In this document: one piece after another, positions 1 to 5,986 of the stretch
Numbering within the stretch: the first letter of the stretch is position 1
Layout: each line of letters opens with the position of its first letter
Notes under the pieces: model-generated
The model's database searches: none
Told to the model about the DNA's origin: nothing
The model's input: only the letters and a program-made list of their open reading frames with translations
NCBI GenBank assembly: GCA_937883885.1
Contig: CAKZXL010000909.1
Location: 1-5,986 of the forward strand
DNA from: an uncultured Aquincola sp.
GTDB lineage: Bacteria; Pseudomonadota; Gammaproteobacteria; Burkholderiales; Burkholderiaceae
DNA length: 5,986 nt
Direction: 5' to 3'
Position numbers and translations under genes: made by a program

Positions 1-16
1 CCTGTTCTTGGCTGCG

Positions 17-33
17 GCGGGCGCAAGGCCCGC
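17..33 (-). terminator. GC hairpin just downstream of the PEP-CTERM gene
   Basis: A perfect 6-base inverted repeat, GCGGGC and GCCCGC separated by 5 bases, begins about 12 bases after the stop codon of the PEP-CTERM gene on the minus strand. Its position suits a transcription terminator for that gene. No T-tract follows the stem in the minus-strand direction, so it is not a classical intrinsic terminator. It may act as a 3' stabilising hairpin or be a chance pairing in GC-rich DNA. Confidence 0.3.
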
Positions 34-44
34 GTGCCTGGCGA

Positions 45-515
45 TCAGGCCGAGCGACGGCGACGGGCCATGAAGCCCACGGCGCCCAGGCCGGCCAGCA
101 TCAGCGCGTAGGTTTCGGGTTCCGGAACGGCAGCGACGGTGGCGTTAAGCGTGTAGTTGGCCGGCTTGGTGGTCACGGTGCCAGCCACGACCAACGAATA
201 GTCGCCTGCAGCCAGCGAGGTGTAGGGCGGCAGCACCAGCGTCTTGTTGGCGATGCTGAACGACTCCAGCAGCGACGTGCCCTGGTACAGGCTGAACGTG
301 GCGTTGGACGAACCGGTGGAGCCGACAGTGACGTTCAGCGAGCTGAGGCCAGTCAGGCTGAAGCTGTACTTGTCGTTGAAGGTGCTGCCCTTCAAGTTGT
401 AGGGCTGGTTGACCTCCAGCGCTTCGCTCAAGTCGGTCCAGGTGTACTCGACGGCATGGGCGGAAACGCCAGCCAGGGCCAGCACGGAGGCGATGACGAT
501 CGCGGAACGCTTCAT
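45..515 (-). CDS. Small secreted PEP-CTERM sorting domain protein (FxDxF-like)
   Basis: A 156-residue exported protein. Residues 1-21 form a signal peptide: KR, a hydrophobic stretch, then a likely cleavage after AHA. The mature part is rich in Ser, Thr, Gly and Asn, has no cysteine, and looks like a beta-strand domain. FNDKYSF at 46-52 resembles the motif of FxDxF-type PEP-CTERM proteins, with Tyr in place of the second Phe. The C-terminus is a textbook PEP-CTERM signal: VPEPE at 130-134, a hydrophobic helix to about 149, then RRRR at 151-154. Proteins of this class are processed by exosortase (EpsH/Xrt) at the inner membrane and go to the surface or extracellular matrix; no exosortase is visible here. 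The ATG at 513-515 is chosen because it directly precedes the signal peptide and has a good ribosome site. The frame stays open far upstream, but that part is antisense to tviB and is not protein-like. The molecular function is unknown. Confidence 0.93.
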   Translation of the reverse strand: MKRSAIVIASVLALAGVSAHAVEYTWTDLSEALEVNQPYNLKGSTFNDKYSFSLTGLSSLNVTVGSTGSSNATFSLYQGTSLLESFSIANKTLVLPPYTSLAAGDYSLVVAGTVTTKPANYTLNATVAAVPEPETYALMLAGLGAVGFMARRRRSA

Positions 516-520
516 GGAGA

Positions 521-528
521 CTCTCCCT
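521..528 (-). promoter_or_regulatory. Ribosome binding site of the PEP-CTERM gene
   Basis: Read on the minus strand, AGGGAGAG sits 5 bases before the ATG ending at 515. This purine-rich Shine-Dalgarno sequence selects the short signal-peptide-bearing start over the long open frame that continues upstream. Confidence 0.7.
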
Positions 529-608
529 GAGTCAGATAGATGGTGGTGTGCTTTCGGTGGTCGCTCAGCACTTGTTACGAGTGTGACGAACGCGCGCCAT
601 CCGGGTGA

Positions 609-624
609 TCCCCCGTTCGGGGGA
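609..624. repeat. 16-base GC palindrome, candidate operator or leader hairpin
   Basis: TCCCCCG and CGGGGGA form perfect 7-base arms around a central TT. A second palindrome overlaps it: GTTC (615-618) and GAAC (623-626) around GGGG, so two alternative pairings compete for the same bases. The centre lies about 100 bases upstream of the PEP-CTERM start codon and about 190 upstream of tviB. No T-tract follows on either strand, which argues against a terminator. A dimeric regulator site or an RNA hairpin in the PEP-CTERM leader fits better; the binding factor is unknown. Confidence 0.5.
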
Positions 625-764
625 ACTGCAACACCCATATTAGTTGGACACACCGGCACTACGTCGCACAACTCGCCGCTGCGCGTGCTTTGCACCGCCT
701 GCGTTGCGCCGCCGCATCGTGCGTGTGCCACAGCGCTGCCATGCTGGCGGGCGGGGCGCGTCGG

Positions 765-770
765 GATAAT
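765..770 (+). promoter_or_regulatory. Probable -10 element for tviBC
   Basis: GATAAT matches the TATAAT consensus at five of six positions and lies 36 bases before the tviB ATG, giving an expected leader of roughly 30 bases. No recognisable -35 box is found 16-18 bases upstream (TGCTGG occupies that place), so the promoter would be weak or need an activator. Such isolated GGGATAAT motifs are common before genes in high-GC betaproteobacteria, but that is a general impression and not a test. Confidence 0.38.
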
Positions 771-806
771 GGCGGCCCTTCCTCGGCTTGGACCTGGCAG
801 CACCTG

Positions 807-2098
<1,292 letters not shown>

Positions 2099-2102
<4 letters not shown>

Positions 2103-3130
2103 GCGCCTACGACACCCTGCGCGCCGAGCTGCAGGCCGCGCCCCGCACCTGGCTGGTGACGGGCGCCGCCGGCTTCATCGGCAGCCACTTGGTCGAGACC
2201 CTGCTGTCGCTGGACCAGACGGTGGTGGGCCTGGACAACTTCGCGACCGGCCACCGGCACAACCTGGTGGCCGCCACCGCCGTGCAGACGGCCGAGCGGC
2301 AGGCGCGCTTTCGCTTCATCGAGGGCGACATCCGCGACGCCGCCACCTGCCGCAGCGCCTGCGAAGGCGTGCAGCATGTGCTGCACCAGGCGGCGCTGGG
2401 CTCGGTGCCACGCTCGCTGGCCGACCCCGTGACCACCAACGCGGCCAACATCGACGGCTTCTTGAACATGCTGGTGGCCGCGCGTGACGCCGGTGTGCAA
2501 CGCTTCGTGTATGCCGCCAGCAGCTCGACCTACGGCGACCACCCCGGCCTGCCCAAGGTGGAAGACCGCATCGGCAAACCGCTGTCGCCCTACGCCGTCA
2601 CCAAGTACGTGAACGAGCTGTACGCCGAGGTGTTCGGCCGCTGCTACGGCACGGCGTCCATCGGGCTGCGCTACTTCAACGTGTTCGGCCCGCGGCAGGA
2701 CCCGAACGGTGCTTATGCCGCGGTGATCCCGAAGTGGGCGGCGCAGATGCTGCGCGGCGAGGCGATCCGCATCAACGGCGACGGCGAGACCAGCCGCGAC
2801 TTCTGCTACATCGCCAACACGGTGCAGGCCAATCTGCTGGCCGCCACCGTGAGCACGCCCGAGGCGCTGAACCAGGTCTACAACGTGGCGGTGGGCGACC
2901 AGACCTCGCTGAACCAGCTGTATGCCGAGCTGGCCGCCGCGCTGGGCGCGCAGCGGCCAGGGCTGCAGGTGGCACCGGCGGTGTATGGCGACTTCCGCGC
3001 AGGCGACGTGCGCCACTCGCGTGCCGACATCGGCAAGGCGCAAACGCTGCTGGGCTACGCGCCCACGCACCGCTTCGGCCAGGGGCTGCGGGCCGCGGCC
3101 AGCTGGTACGCGGCGCAGTCGGCTGCCTAA
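2099..3130 (+). CDS. tviC: TviC-type UDP-N-acetylglucosaminuronate 4-epimerase
   Basis: A 343-residue extended short-chain dehydrogenase/reductase, close to the length of Vi-antigen TviC. It should convert UDP-GlcNAcA to UDP-GalNAcA by NAD-dependent C4 epimerisation, following TviB; WbpP, acting on UDP-GlcNAc, is the main alternative. Visible features are the nucleotide motif TGAAGFIG (21-28), LDNF (45-48) after the second strand, GDIRD (76-80), the catalytic serines SSS at 141-143, Tyr165 and Lys169 in [15 protein letters not shown] (191-200), and the UDP-contacting [10 protein letters not shown] (298-307). The GTG start overlaps the tviB stop as GTGA, implying translational coupling with no separate ribosome site. 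An in-frame GTG three codons earlier is possible, but VSAYDTLR aligns with the MTAYEELR start of TviC. The TAA stop interlocks with the convergent lysR stop. Confidence 0.95.
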
Positions 3131-4044
3131 GGGTTCAGCCGTTCAGAGAGAAAGTCGCCCAGCGCCCGCACCCGCGCGCTGAGGTGGCTGCCGCTGGCCA
3201 GGGCCAGCACCAGCGGGTAAGGCGCCGAGCGCAGCGCCGGCAGCACCTGCACCAGCCGGCCGGCGGCCAGGTCGTCGGCCACGTCCAGCCGTGACTTCAT
3301 CGCGATGCCGTGGCCGGCCAGCGCCCATTGCCGCGTCACCAGGCCGTTGTCGGCGATGCGCCGCACCTGCGGCCGCAGCGTCACCGGGCGGCCGTCGTCC
3401 AGCAGCGTCCACACATGGCCGGGCCGACTGGCCAGGCGCAGCGAGATGCCTTGGTGCTGCGCGATGTCTTCCGCCGTCTGCGGCGTGCCGGCCCGGGCCA
3501 GGTAGTCGGGCGAGGCCACCAGCACCCGGTGGTTGTCGGCCAGCCGGCGCACAATCAGGCCGGGCTGCTGTGGCTCACCGTAGCGCAGCGCGGCGTCCAC
3601 CGGTTCACGCGCGAGGTCGCTCAGCCGGTCGCCCACCTGCAGCTCCAGCTGCAGCGCGGGGTGCAGCGCCATGAACTCGTCCAGCAGCGGCCGCAGCAGC
3701 CGCGTGCCCAGGTCGGCCGGCATGCCCAGCCGCAGCAGCCCGCGCACCTGGGCCAGGGGTTCACGCAACGCGGCCACGCCGTCGCCCAGCAGGGCCAGCG
3801 CCTCACGCGCCCGCTGCAGGAAGGCCGCGCCTTCGGGCGTGGGCCGCAGCGCGCGGCTGTTGCGGGTGAACAGGGCCGCGCCCAGCTGCGCTTCCAGCCG
3901 GCGGATGGCCGCGGTGGCAGTGGCGGGCAGCCAGTCGCGCTCGCGCGCGGCGGCGGCCACGCTACCCAGCTCGGCGGCGCGCAGCGCCAGCTGCAGCGCG
4001 GGCAGCTCCAGCGTGTCGGCGGCCACGGTGGGCAAGGCAGGCAT
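3127..4044 (-). CDS. LysR-family transcriptional regulator, CrgA-like
   Basis: A 305-residue DNA-binding regulator of normal LysR length. Residues 13-72 form the winged helix-turn-helix: [16 protein letters not shown] covers the first helices, [18 protein letters not shown] (42-59) the recognition helix and turn, and the wing ends in PTPEGAAF (69-75). A linker helix follows. Residues 100-303 form the effector-binding domain, opening with [13 protein letters not shown] and containing ALRYGEP (152-158), a pattern typical of the CrgA-like subgroup. The effector is unknown. It is transcribed divergently from the dehydrogenase at 4145 across 100 bases, the classical LysR arrangement, so that gene and lysR itself are the likely targets. 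The ATG has no clear ribosome site; in-frame TTG (codon 4) and GTG (codon 7) are alternatives that would keep the DNA-binding domain. Its stop overlaps that of tviC by 4 bases tail to tail, with no evidence that it controls tviBC. Confidence 0.93.
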   Translation of the reverse strand: MPALPTVAADTLELPALQLALRAAELGSVAAAARERDWLPATATAAIRRLEAQLGAALFTRNSRALRPTPEGAAFLQRAREALALLGDGVAALREPLAQVRGLLRLGMPADLGTRLLRPLLDEFMALHPALQLELQVGDRLSDLAREPVDAALRYGEPQQPGLIVRRLADNHRVLVASPDYLARAGTPQTAEDIAQHQGISLRLASRPGHVWTLLDDGRPVTLRPQVRRIADNGLVTRQWALAGHGIAMKSRLDVADDLAAGRLVQVLPALRSAPYPLVLALASGSHLSARVRALGDFLSERLNP

Positions 4045-4048
4045 GCAA

Positions 4049-4054
4049 TTGACA
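4049..4054 (+). promoter_or_regulatory. Consensus -35 box upstream of the dehydrogenase gene
   Basis: A perfect TTGACA lies 96 bases before the ATG at 4145. The sequence 16-18 bases downstream (CCGCAG and neighbours) is a poor -10 match, as expected of a promoter that depends on an activator such as the adjacent LysR protein. The box abuts the inverted repeat at 4053-4065. Confidence 0.35.
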
Positions 4055-4096
4055 AACGTGGTTTGCGGCTGCCGCAGTGTGGCACGGCTGGTTTGC
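4053..4096. promoter_or_regulatory. Candidate LysR operator: inverted repeat plus spaced direct repeat
   Basis: CAAAC-GTG-GTTTG (4053-4065) is a perfect 5-base inverted repeat with a 3-base centre. Its right half extends to TGGTTTGC (4059-4066), which recurs identically at 4089-4096, exactly 30 bases later or about three helical turns. LysR tetramers usually contact two sites spaced by whole turns, one strong and palindromic and one weaker, so the pattern suits an operator shared by lysR and the dehydrogenase. The left site would sit 8 bases from the lysR start codon and could support autorepression. Binding is inferred, not shown. Confidence 0.42.
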
Positions 4097-4133
4097 CTGC
4101 GGCTTCAACGGCACAGTCACCCCCATCGCATTG

Positions 4134-4139
4134 AAGGAG
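4134..4139 (+). promoter_or_regulatory. Strong ribosome binding site of the dehydrogenase gene
   Basis: AAGGAG lies 5 bases before the ATG at 4145, a near-ideal Shine-Dalgarno sequence. It decides the start of the dehydrogenase gene within a frame that stays open for several hundred bases upstream, antisense to lysR. Confidence 0.85.
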
Positions 4140-4144
4140 TTGCC

Positions 4145-5158
4145 ATGAAAGCCGTCGCCTACCGCCAGAGCCTGCCCATCACCGAGGCGCAAAGCCTGAT
4201 CGATGTGGACCTGCCCGAGCCCGAACTGCGCGCCAACGACCTGCTGGTGGAAGTGAAGGCGGTGTCGGTGAACCCGGTGGACACCAAGGTGCGCCGCAAC
4301 GTGGCGCCGCCCGAAGGCCAGGCCAAGGTGCTGGGCTGGGATGCGGCGGGCATCGTGAAGGCGGTGGGCAGTGCCGTCTCGCGCTTCCGGGTGGGTGACC
4401 GCGTGTGGTACGCCGGCGCCATCGACCGCGCGGGCAGCAACAGCGCGCTGCAGGCGGTGGACGAGCGCATCGTCGGACCGATGCCGGCGACGCTGGGCTT
4501 TGCCGAGGCGGCCGCGCTGCCGCTGACCAGCATCACGGCCTGGGAACTGCTGTTCGACCGCCTGGGCGTGCCGCGCGACGGCGGCGAGGGCCAGTCGCTG
4601 CTGATCGTCGGCGGCGCGGGCGGCGTGGGCTCGGTGCTGACGCAGATCGCCCGCCGGCTGACGAAGCTGACGGTGATCGCCACCGCCTCGCGGCCCGAAA
4701 CCCAGGCCTGGTGCGCCGACATGGGCGCGCATCATGTGATCGACCACCGCCAGCCGCTGGCCGACGAGCTGCGGCGCATCGGCCATGCACAGGTGAACCT
4801 CGTGGCCAGCCTGACGGCCACCGAGCAGCACTACGCCGTCCTGGTGGAAGCGCTGGTGCCGCAGGGCAAGCTGGCGCTGATCGACGACCCGGCCACGCCG
4901 CTGGACATCACCGCGCTCAAGCGCAAGAGCCTGTCGCTGCACTGGGAACTGATGTTCACCCGCTCGCTGTTCCAGACGCCCGACATGGCCGCGCAGCACC
5001 AGCTGCTGGGCGAGGTGGCGCGGCTGGTGGATGCGGGCGTGCTGCGCAGCACGGTGACCGAACGCTTCGGCGCCCTCAACGCCGAGAACCTGCGCCGCGC
5101 CCACGCCTGGGTGGAAAGCGGGCGGGCGATCGGCAAGGGCGTGCTGGAGGGGTTCTGA
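4145..5158 (+). CDS. Zinc-independent medium-chain alcohol dehydrogenase/quinone oxidoreductase-family protein
   Basis: A 337-residue soluble NAD(P)H-dependent oxidoreductase of the medium-chain superfamily, resembling proteins annotated as zinc-binding alcohol dehydrogenase family protein. The N-terminal GroES-like domain holds VSVNPVDTKVR (40-50), GWDAAGIV (64-71) and FRVGDRVWYAG (81-91). The Rossmann fold has the nucleotide motif GGAGGVG at 156-162, followed by strand VIATAS (177-182) and MGAHHVIDH (193-201). The only cysteine is Cys190, and the usual catalytic and structural zinc cysteines are absent, so despite the common name this is a quinone-oxidoreductase-type enzyme reducing a quinone, enal or similar carbonyl. 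The substrate is unknown. It has a strong ribosome site, lies divergent from a LysR gene that probably controls it, and ends 9 bases before the convergent CHAD gene with no room for a normal terminator. Confidence 0.92.
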   Translation: MKAVAYRQSLPITEAQSLIDVDLPEPELRANDLLVEVKAVSVNPVDTKVRRNVAPPEGQAKVLGWDAAGIVKAVGSAVSRFRVGDRVWYAGAIDRAGSNSALQAVDERIVGPMPATLGFAEAAALPLTSITAWELLFDRLGVPRDGGEGQSLLIVGGAGGVGSVLTQIARRLTKLTVIATASRPETQAWCADMGAHHVIDHRQPLADELRRIGHAQVNLVASLTATEQHYAVLVEALVPQGKLALIDDPATPLDITALKRKSLSLHWELMFTRSLFQTPDMAAQHQLLGEVARLVDAGVLRSTVTERFGALNAENLRRAHAWVESGRAIGKGVLEGF

Positions 5159-5167
5159 CAGGCGCCC

Positions 5168-5986
5168 TTACCGGGGCTGCTTCCAGAAACGCGGCGCGTC
5201 CGCCAGTCGCTGCAAGGCCTTGCGGCAGCGGCGCGCGCTGATGGGCGCCTGGCCCTGCAGCCAGCCCACCGCGAACCAGGCGTTGCCGTCGCCGGCCTGC
5301 GCCGCCTGGCGGTAGACCTGCGCGGCCACGGCATGGTCGTTGTGCAGGCCCAGCGCATCTTGCGCGGGCTCGAGTTGCTTCAGGTAGCGCTTGACGGCCT
5401 TGGCATCAAAAGCCGGGGCCGCGAACTCCGCCAGGTAGCGCAGGCGCTTCAGCCGCTTGCGAGTGCGGTGCTGCTGCTCGACCGGCAGCGACTCGAAGCC
5501 ATCGGCATCGCGCGCCACCTGGCGGTGCAGGTGCTGCAGGCGGTGGCGGGCCAGGGCGCGGGCGCTGCCGGCTTCCACCGGCGCCAGGCCGTCGGCCTGC
5601 AGGTTCTGCACCGTCAGCGCCAGCAGCGCCAGTTGCAACTCGCTGCTGCGGGCCACGGTTTGCGGCTCGGGCACGTCGGCCGCGCGCGAGGGCGCGGCCA
5701 GCGGCGGCGCACCTTCTTCGGCCAGCGTCTGGGCCGTGGCCTGCAGCACCGTGTCCTGGTCGCGCCAGCGGCCCAGTTCACTGAAGGCCTCCCGCACCGG
5801 GGCGGGGGCCTCGATGCCGGCCAGCTCGCGCAGCACGGTGCGCAGCCGGCGCAGGCCCACGCGCAGCTGGTGCACATGTTCGGCATCGCCATGGCCGCTG
5901 GCCAGCGCATCGGCATTGGGCACCACCTGGGCCAGGCAGCCGGCCACGCTGTCGCGCAGCCACTCGGCCGCCGACTCGGGCAGCGC
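5168..5986 (-). CDS. CHAD-domain protein, N-terminus beyond the window
   Basis: The last 272 residues of a protein whose frame stays open to the window edge. Two helical repeats of the CHAD fold are visible: the first with HVHQLRVGLRRLR (fragment residues 37-49) followed by LGRWRDQD (71-78), the second with HRTRKRLKRLRYL (173-185) followed by LGLHNDHAVA (212-221). The conserved histidines and dense arginine/lysine helices give the basic surface by which CHAD domains bind polyphosphate, so a role at polyphosphate granules or in polyphosphate handling is likely. Many bacterial homologues carry an N-terminal CYTH (triphosphate tunnel) domain, which would lie off the edge; it cannot be checked here. 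A GTG at 5945-5947 could serve as a start, but the 13 codons before it (ALPESAAEWLRDS) read as real protein, so the gene is treated as partial. It converges on the dehydrogenase gene. Confidence 0.9.
   Translation of the reverse strand, partial: ALPESAAEWLRDSVAGCLAQVVPNADALASGHGDAEHVHQLRVGLRRLRTVLRELAGIEAPAPVREAFSELGRWRDQDTVLQATAQTLAEEGAPPLAAPSRAADVPEPQTVARSSELQLALLALTVQNLQADGLAPVEAGSARALARHRLQHLHRQVARDADGFESLPVEQQHRTRKRLKRLRYLAEFAAPAFDAKAVKRYLKQLEPAQDALGLHNDHAVAAQVYRQAAQAGDGNAWFAVGWLQGQAPISARRCRKALQRLADAPRFWKQPR

Larger units (their letters stand above)
516..806. promoter_or_regulatory. Divergent intergenic control region, PEP-CTERM gene / tviB
   Basis: These 291 bases separate two genes read in opposite directions, so both promoters must lie here unless tviB is read from elsewhere. 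The part nearest 625-650 is unusually AT-rich for this window (CATATTAGTT). On the minus strand it contains TAATAT (637-642), a possible -10 box for the PEP-CTERM gene with no convincing -35. If that box is used, the transcript would have a leader of about 115 bases carrying the 609-624 palindrome as a hairpin. No -24/-12 (sigma-54) pair with correct spacing was found on either strand. No credible small gene is seen in the region. Confidence 0.6.

Noticed and set aside
609..624. The GC palindrome as an intrinsic terminator
   Set aside because: It lies between divergent genes, where no transcript needs to end, and has no T-tract on either side.
4069..4077. CTGC-C-GCAG inverted repeat between lysR and the dehydrogenase
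   Set aside because: Only 4-base arms in GC-rich DNA, expected by chance and weaker than the neighbouring CAAAC/GTTTG repeat.
4080..4096. Possible sigma-54 promoter: TGGCACG followed by TTTGC
   Set aside because: The GG-to-GC distance is 14 bases and sigma-54 promoters need 12; the spacing rule is strict, so the match is probably chance.
3310..4134. Plus-strand open frame antisense to lysR
   Set aside because: It is Gln/Arg/Gly-rich with no recognisable fold and lies opposite a complete LysR gene.
3962..5104. Minus-strand open frame antisense to the dehydrogenase
   Set aside because: His/Gln/Arg-rich shadow of a clear MDR gene with a strong ribosome site and full-length domains.

Overview
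The window looks like chromosomal DNA from a high-GC betaproteobacterium of the order Burkholderiales (Rubrivivax/Leptothrix/Roseateles-like). This rests on strongly GC-biased third codon positions, a PEP-CTERM protein with the C-terminal anchor style common in that group, and the gene families present. The species cannot be fixed from the sequence alone.

Layout: (1) 45-515, minus strand, a small secreted PEP-CTERM protein, which is a predicted exosortase substrate. (2) 516-806, a 291-base divergent intergenic region holding a near-perfect GC palindrome and probable promoters for both flanking genes. (3) 807-3130, plus strand, a two-gene operon with a 4-base GTGA overlap. It encodes close homologues of TviB and TviC, the UDP-GlcNAc 6-dehydrogenase and UDP-GlcNAcA 4-epimerase of Vi-antigen sugar synthesis. 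(4) 3127-4044, minus strand, a CrgA-like LysR regulator whose stop codon interlocks with that of tviC. (5) 4045-4144, a 100-base divergent control region with a TTGACA box, an inverted repeat and a spaced direct repeat. (6) 4145-5158, plus strand, a medium-chain dehydrogenase/reductase without zinc ligands, probably the target of the LysR protein. (7) 5168-5986, minus strand, a CHAD-domain protein open at the right edge of the window.

Two functional units are visible. The left half is a surface or extracellular-matrix module: TviB and TviC should turn UDP-GlcNAc into UDP-GalNAcA for an acidic polysaccharide, and a PEP-CTERM protein (a class associated with exopolysaccharide-producing bacteria) is transcribed divergently from them. 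No glycosyltransferase, polymerase or exporter lies within the window, so polymer assembly must be encoded elsewhere. The right half is an ordinary regulator/oxidoreductase pair plus a probable polyphosphate-binding CHAD protein. No mobile element, RNA gene, CRISPR array or plainly unprecedented system was found. The best leads are the PEP-CTERM/tviBC pairing and the palindrome between them.
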